Assembly (NCBI RefSeq): GCF_013365535.1
Contig: NZ_CP053590.1
Coordinates: 4,454,501-4,518,500, forward strand
Source of the DNA: Aquimarina sp. TRL1
GTDB taxonomy: Bacteria; Bacteroidota; Bacteroidia; Flavobacteriales; Flavobacteriaceae
DNA: 64,000 nt
Direction: 5' to 3'
Below the pieces are notes generated by a model. It did no database searches, was not told where the DNA came from, and saw only the letters and a list, made by a program, of their open reading frames with translations. Within the stretch, counting starts at the first letter, position 1. Each line of letters begins with the position of its first letter. Below, one piece after another: positions 18,173 to 25,918 of this stretch. The position numbers were made by a program, and so were the translations under genes.

Positions 18173-19597
18173 ATGAAAAACTACCTTCACTCATTTTTCG
18201 TCTTTATTTTTTTAGTACTTCTGACAGCCTGTCAACAAGAAAGAAATACTAAAAATCAAGTTAAAAAAAACATAGATCAAGGCATTAAAAACTGGTTGGC
18301 CAAAACAGGAATTCCATCCGTATCCTTTGTCGTATTTAAAGAAGGACACATTATTTGTTCACAAGCGTATGGGTATACAAACTTAAAATCAAAAACACCG
18401 GCAACCACTGCTACCATTTATAATACGGGTTCTAATTTTAAGTCTGTTACCGCTACTGCAATTATGCAGTTACACGAAAAAGGGCTTCTCAATATCGATA
18501 CTCCAATTAATGAGTACCTTCAGGAGCCGATTGCCATAATTGATCAGGAAAATCCAATAACTCCCCGACAATTAATGGCACATCAATCAGGAATACCTTC
18601 TACAGTTGATATGTATAAAATTTGGGGACGAAATCCAGGTCGGTCCTTACGAACCATTGCAGCGGCTGTAAAACCTATTGAAAAACCAAACACAAAACAT
18701 ATTTATAGTAATGACGGCTATGCACTTTTAGGGATATTAATAGAAGATGTAACCGGAATGTCATACGAGGCGTATGTTTGGGAACATATACTAAAACCAT
18801 TAGGTATAAAAACCTATGGTTTTGTGCAACCGACCCCAGAGATGGTCGAAGACTTAGCCCTCCCATATCATATGAGATATAACAAAGCTTTTCCCACCCA
18901 TCAACTACATATAGAGCAATATCCGGCTGGAGATATCTTTTTAAAACCCGAGGATATGGCTACCTTTTTGATGATGCATCTGAATTATGGGAGACATGCT
19001 GATAAACAACTGCTCTCAAAAGAAAATATACAAAAAATGCACCGTCCTAATCTGGAGGTAGTAGAAAACTTTTATTACGGTTTAGGGTTTGGCATCGATA
19101 AAATTAAAGGCAAAGAATATTCCTATCATCAGGGATCATTACCTGGATACCTATCAGTCTTCCAAATGGATTTTGAAACAGTATCAGGAGTGTACATCGC
19201 TACGAATGTCAATGCAGCTCCAATGCAGGAAAAACAACTTAACCTGCTGCTCAAATATTTGTATGCGCAACTGATTACGAAAGATACTTCAGTATCTCTG
19301 GAGATTCCCTCAGAAGGTATAACAGCTACTGCCATTCCTAAAGAAATATCACTTCAAAATTATATAGGAAACTATAAAATCAAAGGAACTTCTGTTTCTC
19401 TGACAATTGATACAATTGGAAATCAACTCTTCTTATTAAATCCATCCAAAGAACGGTTTAGGATTGATTATTTAAAATCAAATTACTTTTTTATCACTAC
19501 AGAAAATGAAGAAATTGAGTTTGGAGGTGCTGATGGAAGCATTGACTGGCTCAAGCTATACTCAGGAGGCAATGAAATAACTGCAATCAGAGAATAA
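18173..19597 (+). CDS. Serine hydrolase, beta-lactamase/class C-like lipoprotein
   Basis: The 474-residue lipoprotein has lipobox LLTAC (Cys20). The beta-lactamase fold carries SxxK as Ser87-Asn-Phe-Lys90, the YxN motif Tyr178-Ser-Asn180, and HQG (YHQGSLPG near 325) in place of KTG. The full set supports catalytic activity as an esterase or D-aminopeptidase-like enzyme rather than as a true beta-lactamase. A further C-terminal beta domain of about 100 residues (YIGNYKIKGTSVSLTI) is common in this group. It is anchored facing the periplasm or outside. It stands 73 bp after the CPBP gene and may be in the same transcript. Confidence 0.87.
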   Translation: MKNYLHSFFVFIFLVLLTACQQERNTKNQVKKNIDQGIKNWLAKTGIPSVSFVVFKEGHIICSQAYGYTNLKSKTPATTATIYNTGSNFKSVTATAIMQLHEKGLLNIDTPINEYLQEPIAIIDQENPITPRQLMAHQSGIPSTVDMYKIWGRNPGRSLRTIAAAVKPIEKPNTKHIYSNDGYALLGILIEDVTGMSYEAYVWEHILKPLGIKTYGFVQPTPEMVEDLALPYHMRYNKAFPTHQLHIEQYPAGDIFLKPEDMATFLMMHLNYGRHADKQLLSKENIQKMHRPNLEVVENFYYGLGFGIDKIKGKEYSYHQGSLPGYLSVFQMDFETVSGVYIATNVNAAPMQEKQLNLLLKYLYAQLITKDTSVSLEIPSEGITATAIPKEISLQNYIGNYKIKGTSVSLTIDTIGNQLFLLNPSKERFRIDYLKSNYFFITTENEEIEFGGADGSIDWLKLYSGGNEITAIRE

Positions 19598-19739
19598 AAC
19601 CTCCTCCTCTCTCCTGTCATACGATAAATAGCTATAGAAAAATACTTATACAAGGTAACATTTAGCACTGCTTTGCTACTTATAAGTAGTTGTTAAAAGA
19701 TAGAAATCAATACAATTAGCTACATTACAAACTCAATCA

Positions 19740-21170
19740 ATGAAATCAGGTATGAAACAATTACGTATCGTATTATTAGGTATTATGATTTCTAATATAC
19801 TGCTCTCTCAGGAGAAAATCGACAAGGAATTATTAAAGAAAGATCTGGATGTTTTAAAAGCAAATCTCGAAGCTTATCACACAGGACTGTATACATATAC
19901 TTCAAAAGAAGAATTTGACCAATGGTACCTAGAAACAAAAAAACAATTGGAAGATACCACTCCCTTGGGATTTTATAAAAAAATTACGGAGCTTAATACA
20001 TTGATTAAAAATGGTCACACATTCTTTCATATAAACCCAGAACAAAGGGGGAAAAACGTACTAATGCCTCCTATCACTATCTATAAAGATCAGGAACGAT
20101 TTTATATCAAATCCATTCTCAATTCTGAAAAACCCGAAATAATTGGAAAACAAATTATAGCGATCAATGCTATACCGATTGGAGATATCTTTACTACCTT
20201 ATTACGATACGAAGAAAGAGATGGAGAGAACCTGACACAACCCACAGAAGAATTACTGTATAGTTTTGCCAGAAAGTTTGCACTCGAATATGGAAATCAT
20301 TCCAAAACGCATTTAGATATTAAAGATCAGCAGATTTCTAAAAAAGTAATAATCTCGAATATTCCTTTTGAAAAAGTAACCAACAAAACTGATGCACTCA
20401 ATGACAATGGAGGAGCCAAATTTGTAATCAAAGACACTGTAGGCATCGTAACTGTAGAAACATTTAGAGAGGAACCTTTAAAAAGAGATAAGTATAGAGC
20501 CTCACTAAAAACCTTTTTTAAAAAAATTAAAAATCAACAAATTAAACATTTGATCATTGATGTCAGAAATAATGGTGGTGGAGATTCTGAATCTGTAGAG
20601 GAACTCATTTCATATCTCTATGATAAACCGTTCACCTATTATAAAGATGTATACCAACAACACAAAAAATGGGACTCTTCTATTATTCCTGAGGTCAGTT
20701 CATACCCCAAAAATATGTCCAGTTGGACTTTAAAAAAAGGAGCTGATGGGTATTATAGAGCTTTTATAGGAGTAGATGGAATGAGTAATAATAAGCCTAA
20801 AAAAGACACCTACAAAGAAAACCTGTATATCTTAATAAATGGAAGTACATTATCCGCAGCGGCTGAATTTGCTTCTTTTATCAAAAACTATAGAAAAGCA
20901 ACTTTTATAGGTGATGAAGCTGGAGGAAATAAAGTACAGAATACCAGTGGGTATTCGCTAATAATAGGATTACCTAATTCTAAAATAATAGCTGCAATTC
21001 CTATTATATTATGGAAAATGAATGTGGAATTTAAAAATGACGGTCATGGGGTCATCCCTGATTATTCAGTAAGCAATACCATAGAAGATGAAATCAATTC
21101 GAGAGATGGAGTTATGGAATTTACACTTGATTTAATTCGTAAAACAAAAGGAAGACATCCATCTAAATAA
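19740..21170 (+). CDS. S41 family peptidase (paralogue)
   Basis: 476 residues with a signal peptide (about 1-23). The layout is as in the S41 gene at 3583: LIKNGHTFFHI near 88, PDZ-like part (about 105-160), LIIDVRNNGGGDSES (about 271-285), nucleophile region NGSTLSAAAEF (367-377), then FIGDEAGGNK and NDGHGVIPDYSVS at the end. It is probably an active secreted C-terminal-processing type protease. Start at 19740 or at the in-frame ATG 19752. It is followed 54 bp later by a DUF3592 gene. The two paralogues share motif order but differ strongly in sequence, so the duplication is old. Confidence 0.87.
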   Translation: MKSGMKQLRIVLLGIMISNILLSQEKIDKELLKKDLDVLKANLEAYHTGLYTYTSKEEFDQWYLETKKQLEDTTPLGFYKKITELNTLIKNGHTFFHINPEQRGKNVLMPPITIYKDQERFYIKSILNSEKPEIIGKQIIAINAIPIGDIFTTLLRYEERDGENLTQPTEELLYSFARKFALEYGNHSKTHLDIKDQQISKKVIISNIPFEKVTNKTDALNDNGGAKFVIKDTVGIVTVETFREEPLKRDKYRASLKTFFKKIKNQQIKHLIIDVRNNGGGDSESVEELISYLYDKPFTYYKDVYQQHKKWDSSIIPEVSSYPKNMSSWTLKKGADGYYRAFIGVDGMSNNKPKKDTYKENLYILINGSTLSAAAEFASFIKNYRKATFIGDEAGGNKVQNTSGYSLIIGLPNSKIIAAIPIILWKMNVEFKNDGHGVIPDYSVSNTIEDEINSRDGVMEFTLDLIRKTKGRHPSK

Positions 21171-21224
21171 TTCTGTTGTATTAGTGTATCTTCCTGTATT
21201 GAATCAAATAAATAAACGATTCTA

Positions 21225-21908
21225 ATGTTCTTAAAAAAATGTGATCTCCCGGCAAATGGCTGTATTAGTTTATTAGTACTTCCTTTTTTACTCATAGGAA
21301 TGGTATCTCTCTACCTCAGTGTGAGTCCCATTTATTTTCAATTCAAGGCAAGAAACTGGATTCCTGTCAATGCTCAATTAATCGATGTTACGCTAATTAA
21401 AACACCACATGGTGATGGTCCGGGCTATTCCTACGAGACTCAGTGTAATTACACATATACCTATAAACACAACACGTATACCAACCAAACAATTTCTTTT
21501 GGTTATGGTAATAACAATACCGAAAACCACGAAGAGTTGTACGATATGTTGAAATATACTACCGAAGTAGTTGCCTATATTAATCCCAAAAACCCACAGG
21601 ATACGATACTTGCTAAAGGTATCAACTCATCCACTATCTCATTATTGGTATTTGCTATTTTGTGGAATGGAATGTTAGGTATATTTGTTGCTCGTTTTTT
21701 TATAAACCACAAAAGCCACATAATATATACCTGGGTTTTTATTTTTGTTTTTATCAGTGGTTTTATATTGATATCTTCTCAAGTGCTGCACACCGATTTC
21801 GAAGAAAAAATAAAAATTGTCACCCAAAAAACGAAGGAAGAAATAGAACAAATGAAACAACAACAAATAGAGAATGCTATTAAACTATTTGAAAACCAAC
21901 AGCCTTAG
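21225..21908 (+). CDS. DUF3592 membrane protein
   Basis: The 227-residue protein has a helix at about residues 15-37, then a beta-rich extracytoplasmic domain (WIPVNAQLIDVTLIKT, CNYTYTYKHNTYTNQTISFG, VVAYINPKNPQDTIL) matching DUF3592. Two further helices follow (about 138-160 and 165-187) and then a charged coiled tail (TKEEIEQMKQQQIENA). The function of DUF3592 is unknown. It lies 54 bp after the S41 gene and may be co-transcribed with it. Confidence 0.75.
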   Translation: MFLKKCDLPANGCISLLVLPFLLIGMVSLYLSVSPIYFQFKARNWIPVNAQLIDVTLIKTPHGDGPGYSYETQCNYTYTYKHNTYTNQTISFGYGNNNTENHEELYDMLKYTTEVVAYINPKNPQDTILAKGINSSTISLLVFAILWNGMLGIFVARFFINHKSHIIYTWVFIFVFISGFILISSQVLHTDFEEKIKIVTQKTKEEIEQMKQQQIENAIKLFENQQP

Positions 21909-21985
21909 TAGGTCACAAACAATATCTTATATATTTTAATGCCCACATTCATACACTATCCCCTAATATTGAACTTCGAAACATC

Positions 21986-22549
21986 ATGAATGACTTTATA
22001 AAAAAGATCAACAGTATCAACAAACTAAACACCTCTGAAACCTCTGAACTGGTCGCTATTACGCATGTAAAATCCTTTTCGAAAGGAGATACTATTTTAA
22101 AAATAGATCAGATAAATAAGGAATTGTATTTTATAAATAGTGGGTTGGTCAAGCTTTCTTTTTATAAAGAAGACAAAGAATTTATCCTTAAATTCTTTAG
22201 TGAAGGTAATTTTTGTGCGGCACTTGATAGTTATGTCACCCAAACCCCTTCTCTTTATTCTATTACCGCTATTGAAGAAACACATTTATTGGCTGTAGAC
22301 TATAAGCAACTAGACGTATTAGCAAAGAAATACCATGCAATAGAAAGGGTTTTTAGAAAAATTGTTTCTATGGCTACGGTTAATATGATGCACAGAATTA
22401 GTGAAATGCTGGAAACCAATGGAACAGAGCGTTATGAAAAATTCTTAAAAGAAAATTCTCCCTTGATCAACCGGATTCGCTTAGGGGATTTATCAGGTTA
22501 TCTGGGAATCTCTCAAGTATCATTGAGCAGGATCCGTGCAAAAAAATAA
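21986..22549 (+). CDS. Crp/Fnr family transcriptional regulator
   Basis: The 187-residue protein has an N-terminal cyclic-nucleotide-binding-like domain (about 20-120; FSKGDTILKIDQINKELYFINSG is its typical start) and a C-terminal helix-turn-helix ending LGDLSGYLGISQVSLSRIRAKK. The phosphate-binding cassette of true cAMP receptors (RxSA) is not present and there is no N-terminal Fe-S cysteine cluster, so the ligand is unknown. The gene is followed almost at once by an inverted repeat (22551-22573) in front of the DUF3179 gene, which it may control. Confidence 0.85.
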   Translation: MNDFIKKINSINKLNTSETSELVAITHVKSFSKGDTILKIDQINKELYFINSGLVKLSFYKEDKEFILKFFSEGNFCAALDSYVTQTPSLYSITAIEETHLLAVDYKQLDVLAKKYHAIERVFRKIVSMATVNMMHRISEMLETNGTERYEKFLKENSPLINRIRLGDLSGYLGISQVSLSRIRAKK

Positions 22550-22550
22550 T

Positions 22551-22573
22551 CTTTTTTAACAAATGTAAAAAAG
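22551..22573. promoter_or_regulatory. Inverted repeat, candidate Crp/Fnr-family site
   Basis: CTTTTTTA (22551-22558) and TAAAAAAG (22566-22573) are perfect 8-bp arms around a 7-bp spacer, starting one base after the regulator stop codon. A -7-like GACCTTTG ends at 22599, so the site centre (22562) would lie near -42 of the expected transcription start, the classical position of a class II activator. The A/T-rich arms make chance more likely than for a GC-rich site. Confidence 0.4.
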
Positions 22574-22617
22574 AAATATGCCCTCTATCAAGACCTTTGT
22601 AGAAAAGAATAGTTACC

Positions 22618-23781
22618 ATGGAATTACTACTTTTATACGTGATCAGCGGGATTGCACTACTTATAGGAACCGCAGCAATTTACATGACATTAATTGAAGG
22701 GGTTTCTATCCGCTGGATCTACTATCATTACTTTATCAGAAAGCCCATAAACTGGCTTTTTATGATCAGTATTTTAGGATGGACCACTTATACATATATA
22801 CAGACAGGTATATTTCCAATCAGCTATACGATCCCTACACTGATATCAGTAGTGGCATTGGTGCTCTCGTATAAAATGCACCAGGAGCATGCCTTTCCTG
22901 CCGTCTTTTTTCCTGATATAACCAACAATATTGATCGTTTACCATTAAAAGACGATATGGAAATGGCAGTCATCGAATACAATGGAATTACGAAATCATA
23001 CCCCCTCGATTATGTGATCCATCATCATATTATCAATGATCACTTTCATTCCAAAACTGTCGCCTTAACCTATTGTGCCATGTGTAGAAGCATTATCCCT
23101 TTTGATGTAACAGAAATAGGTCCTTTATTCGTGGGCTCCTTTAAAAATGCTAATATGATCGTAGCAGATAAACGAACCAAAACATTTTTTCAGCAGGCGA
23201 CTTTTCAATCTGTTATCGGTCCATTACATCCTTATGAATTAACTATGATTCCTTTTCAAATACTCTCCTGGAAAGAAGTCAAACAAACCATCTCTGCTCC
23301 TACGGTGGTTTCCATAACGGAAAAAGATTGTAAATCCTTTGAATTACCTGTTCCCGGTCTTTGGAAAAAAATTAGCAACTCCGAAACGACTCCTGGTCTT
23401 TCTGGTAAAAATCGCGATAAAACTTTTCCTTCCCGTACGCGTGTTATTGGCATCATTGATGCTACACCCCCCTATTCAATAGTTTACTTAAAAAAGGAAA
23501 TCCTGACTGCAAAAGTGGTAGTGAATAAAGAACATGGAATTATCCTTATCGGTACAGGAAAAACGGTGACAGCTTTTAGAAATACAATAGGAACAACCCC
23601 CATAACACTAGAATTCTCGATGGATACATTATATGATTCAAAAAACAATACCCGATGGGATCGCAGAGGCAAATACCTCTCAGGAGAGATCATAAGGGAT
23701 TTAGAAATCATTGCTATCTCAGATGAATACTGGTTTTCGTGGATTAAATTCCATAAACAATCAAGCCTTATTCGCTTATAA
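22618..23781 (+). CDS. DUF3179 domain membrane protein
   Basis: 387 residues. Three N-terminal transmembrane helices (about 3-23, 40-60 and 68-83) precede a DUF3179 domain (about 105-380). Its hallmarks are visible: YPLDYVIHHHIINDHF, LTYCAMCRSIIPFD near 145-158 and WDRRGKYL near the end. The conserved cysteines and histidines have been suggested to bind metal or a cofactor, but the function is unknown. An upstream inverted repeat and its position after a Crp/Fnr gene suggest regulation by that protein. Confidence 0.8.
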   Translation: MELLLLYVISGIALLIGTAAIYMTLIEGVSIRWIYYHYFIRKPINWLFMISILGWTTYTYIQTGIFPISYTIPTLISVVALVLSYKMHQEHAFPAVFFPDITNNIDRLPLKDDMEMAVIEYNGITKSYPLDYVIHHHIINDHFHSKTVALTYCAMCRSIIPFDVTEIGPLFVGSFKNANMIVADKRTKTFFQQATFQSVIGPLHPYELTMIPFQILSWKEVKQTISAPTVVSITEKDCKSFELPVPGLWKKISNSETTPGLSGKNRDKTFPSRTRVIGIIDATPPYSIVYLKKEILTAKVVVNKEHGIILIGTGKTVTAFRNTIGTTPITLEFSMDTLYDSKNNTRWDRRGKYLSGEIIRDLEIIAISDEYWFSWIKFHKQSSLIRL

Positions 23782-23875
23782 GTAATATATATACTGAACG
23801 TGTGTAAAAAATGTTTTACTTCTTTATAAACAACTCAATACAGACGGTAAAAGACTTTAAGTTGGTCAACGAACT

Positions 23876-24931
23876 TTAATCGGAACCCATATTTAATACT
23901 TCCGAAATTTCCTTAACGGTTTGTCGGGCTGTTTTACCAACACCATAAATAGTCGCTGAAGCAAAACCAGTCCAACTCCCATATCCTACTAGCCATAAAT
24001 TGGGTTCTTGTACAGATCGGGTATAATTTGTTTCTATCCGGTTATTTTTAATAATACCCAGTGATTGGAGGTGTTCCAGATTTGCTTTAAAACCAGTACA
24101 CCATATCACGAGGTCGAATTCTTCTTGGATGTTATCTCGCCATATGACCCCCTTTTCATAAAAGGAGATAAAAGGACGTTTGGCATGCAATACATTTCTA
24201 TCTCTGGCATCTTTTACACTGTTCACCATTACGATATTGCGTAATGATGTTTTCACCCCTGAAGAAGTATTGACTGGTTTATCCAGGAATTTTTGCGTAG
24301 CAGCATTAAACAAATAACGGCCATCGATATCATCGGGTAAAAACTGAGGCGCATCTAAAGTGACCCATTCAGTGTGAGCTACCTTAGAAACTTCTGCCAA
24401 AATTTGTGCCCCTGAATTTCCTCCTCCTACAATTAATACTTTTTTATGAATCAGCTCATCGGCATTTCGATAATCTAAAGAATGTAATTGATTGCCCTGA
24501 AATAGCTCTTGGTTGGGATAATTTGGAACAAATGGTTGTCCGGCTGTTCCTGTTGCACTGACTAAGGTCTTACTATACCAAATAGCTTGATTCGTTTCTA
24601 CTTTAAAAATACCCCTCTCTTTTGTTACAGAAATGACTTTAGTGTTTCTTCTTACAGGAAAATTATAGCGTTTCTCATATGCCTGTAAATAGCGTATAAA
24701 TTCTGTTTTTGTCGGGTATTCTTCTTGACTTTTAGGCATCATCCATCCAGATAGAGAACTAAATTGTGTAGGGGAAAATAAGCGTAAGCTATCCCATGTT
24801 TGTAACCAGGAACCTCCTGCCTGATCCTGATCATCCAAGATTACATAGTCTAATTTCCGACGTCGTAAAAAATACGCAACGGATACCCCTGCTTGTCCTC
24901 CGCCAATTATAAGTGTATCATATATCTTCAT
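23876..24931 (-). CDS. ArsO-like FAD/NAD(P)H-dependent monooxygenase
   Basis: The 351-residue cytoplasmic flavoprotein has an N-terminal FAD-binding GGGQAGVSVAYFL (about 9-21). Residues DDQDQAGGSWLQTWDSL then GWMMPKSQEEYPT, and a second Rossmann motif VLIVGGGNSGAQILAEV (about 165-181) with FLPDDIDGRYLF, match the ArsO group of flavin monooxygenases found in arsenic-resistance clusters. Its reaction is not settled. It is the last gene of the unit; its start codon lies 2 bp after the stop of the SigZ gene, so both are translated from one mRNA. No arsR, arsC or arsenite pump is in the window, so an arsenic role is an inference from the family. Confidence 0.8.
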   Translation of the reverse strand: MKIYDTLIIGGGQAGVSVAYFLRRRKLDYVILDDQDQAGGSWLQTWDSLRLFSPTQFSSLSGWMMPKSQEEYPTKTEFIRYLQAYEKRYNFPVRRNTKVISVTKERGIFKVETNQAIWYSKTLVSATGTAGQPFVPNYPNQELFQGNQLHSLDYRNADELIHKKVLIVGGGNSGAQILAEVSKVAHTEWVTLDAPQFLPDDIDGRYLFNAATQKFLDKPVNTSSGVKTSLRNIVMVNSVKDARDRNVLHAKRPFISFYEKGVIWRDNIQEEFDLVIWCTGFKANLEHLQSLGIIKNNRIETNYTRSVQEPNLWLVGYGSWTGFASATIYGVGKTARQTVKEISEVLNMGSD

Positions 24932-24933
24932 TA

Positions 24934-25485
24934 TTAATCACAAGATGTTTTTTTCTCACAGCCAGATTTGGATGTAACATCCATAATACTACCTTTTCCT
25001 CCCTGGAGCACTACACAACAGCCTTCAAAAAGCTGTTTTAGTTTTTTTCGCCCACGCTGTACTTTAGAGCGAACCGTAACATAGTTCATGTTGAGCTGTG
25101 CTGCAATTTCCTTTTGCGGAACCTCTTTAAGTTCAGATAATATCAATAACTCTCTATACTCTTCTGGTAATTGCTGTACAAATGCTCCTATACAATTACT
25201 CATTTCTTGTCCGGGATTTTCTGTAGTCTCTTCCTTAAAAAAGGAAGTTTCTTCAATACGATCAGTTCGTAAGTGTTTCTTCCTATAATAGTCGGTGATA
25301 GTATTTTTGGCAATTGTATATACCCAACTTTTGAGGTTGTCAATCCCATCATTATTAGATTTAGCCAATTTAAAAAACACATCTTGTGTCAGGTCTTCGG
25401 CATCTTCAATATTTCTTACACGTTTTTTAATATACCCTAAAAGTGGATTATATAATTGAGTTATTTGTACATCCATAAAAATCAT
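24934..25485 (-). CDS. sigZ: ECF RNA polymerase sigma factor, SigZ family, with Cys-rich tail
   Basis: 183 residues (alternative ATG at 25476 gives MDVQITQLYN). The sigma-2 region is about 5-75 (EDAEDLTQDVFFKLAK, LKSWVYTIAKNTITDYYRK) and the sigma-4 region is about 105-155 (LPEEYRELLILSEL, KEIAAQLNMNYVTVRSKVQRGRKKL). After sigma-4 a tail of about 28 residues carries Cys156-Cys157, Cys176 and Cys182. SigZ-family factors are known in Bacteroidota and Bacillus; no anti-sigma gene is adjacent. By analogy with CorE-type ECF factors, whose Cys-rich tail senses metal, this tail may regulate activity (inference). It is translationally coupled to the ArsO-like gene. Confidence 0.88.
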   Translation of the reverse strand: MIFMDVQITQLYNPLLGYIKKRVRNIEDAEDLTQDVFFKLAKSNNDGIDNLKSWVYTIAKNTITDYYRKKHLRTDRIEETSFFKEETTENPGQEMSNCIGAFVQQLPEEYRELLILSELKEVPQKEIAAQLNMNYVTVRSKVQRGRKKLKQLFEGCCVVLQGGKGSIMDVTSKSGCEKKTSCD

Positions 25486-25524
25486 TATCCTAAGTTAGTA
25501 TAATAAATAATGCTGCAACGCTTA

Positions 25525-25550
25525 CAAAGTTAACTGAATTTAAAACACAA
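25525..25550 (-). promoter_or_regulatory. Housekeeping-type promoter of sigZ
   Basis: On the minus strand TAACTTTG (25525-25532) matches the -7 box TAnnTTTG. A TTG (25548-25550) lies 15 bp upstream, slightly short of the usual 17-23. It is 40-50 bp before the sigma gene. The SigZ-type element found before the two upstream genes is absent here. Confidence 0.4.
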
Positions 25551-25623
25551 AAAACAGTACGCTAGTTTTAAAAAAACATTCACTGATCTTCCGGCAAAAG
25601 TCATCACAGCAACGGTGCAATAA

Positions 25624-25646
25624 GAGCACCCCTAAACGAGGTGCTC
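25624..25646 (-). terminator. Hairpin after the Cys-rich peptide gene
   Basis: GAGCACC (25624-25630) and GGTGCTC (25640-25646) form a perfect 7-bp stem with a 9-nt loop, 24 bp past the peptide stop codon on the minus strand. The following sequence TTATTG is only a weak T run, so termination may be partial, allowing read-through into sigZ. Confidence 0.55.
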
Positions 25647-25669
25647 ATTCTTAGTGCTTAGAGTGATTA

Positions 25670-25840
25670 CTAACAACATCCGCTTCCTGTTTGAGCTGAT
25701 TCTTCCTGTGAGGATTCTCCACAACAAGAACTCTGTATTCTTTCTGTTTTGATCGGGATCACTGGTATTGAACCACAACATCCACCAGCTGCTTCTTGTA
25801 GCTGATTATTTTTGATAGTAAGGTTGTTAGGTGTTTTCAT
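25670..25840 (-). CDS. 56-residue cysteine-rich peptide with three CC pairs
   Basis: ATG at 25840, TAG at 25670-25672. The peptide starts MKTPNNLTIKNNQLQEAAGG and then carries Cys21-Cys22 (GGCCGS), Cys39-Cys40 (SSCCGES) and a C-terminal Cys55-Cys56 (GSGCC). There is no transmembrane segment. Three evenly spaced (16-18 residues) vicinal cysteine pairs suggest binding of a soft metal or As(III), like a small metallothionein. The GG at residues 19-20 directly before the first pair also recalls double-glycine leaders of secreted or modified peptides. It has its own ECF-type promoter (25887-25914), shared in sequence with the upstream flavoprotein gene. I know no named family. Confidence 0.72.
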   Translation of the reverse strand: MKTPNNLTIKNNQLQEAAGGCCGSIPVIPIKTERIQSSCCGESSQEESAQTGSGCC

Positions 25841-25886
25841 TTTATCTGTTTTTAAAATTACTAATTCGTTTGTTACGGCTACCTTG

Positions 25887-25914
25887 TAAGACGCGCATTA
25901 AAAAAAATGATGCA
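25887..25914 (-). promoter_or_regulatory. Putative SigZ-type ECF promoter of the Cys-rich peptide gene
   Basis: On the minus strand TGCATCATTTTT (25903-25914), 9 bp, then CGTCTTA (25887-25893). The same two blocks with the same 9-bp gap occur before the flavoprotein gene at 27291-27318. CGTC at -10 and about 14-16 bp to the upstream block fit ECF sigma promoters. The -35 block sits just past the stop codon of the flavoprotein gene. Confidence 0.7.
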
Positions 25915-25918
25915 CTTT

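Noticed and set aside
18173..19597. Serine hydrolase as an antibiotic-resistance beta-lactamase
   Set aside because: It has HQG in place of KTG, a lipobox and an extra C-terminal domain, all typical of esterase or peptidase relatives.
25874..25887. TACGGCTACCTTGT, identical to the reverse complement of a stretch near the 3' end of 16S rRNA
   Set aside because: Only 14 bases match; flanking sequence diverges at once. A 14-base match to a 1.5-kb gene is expected about once by chance in 64 kb. It overlaps the better supported ECF-type promoter.
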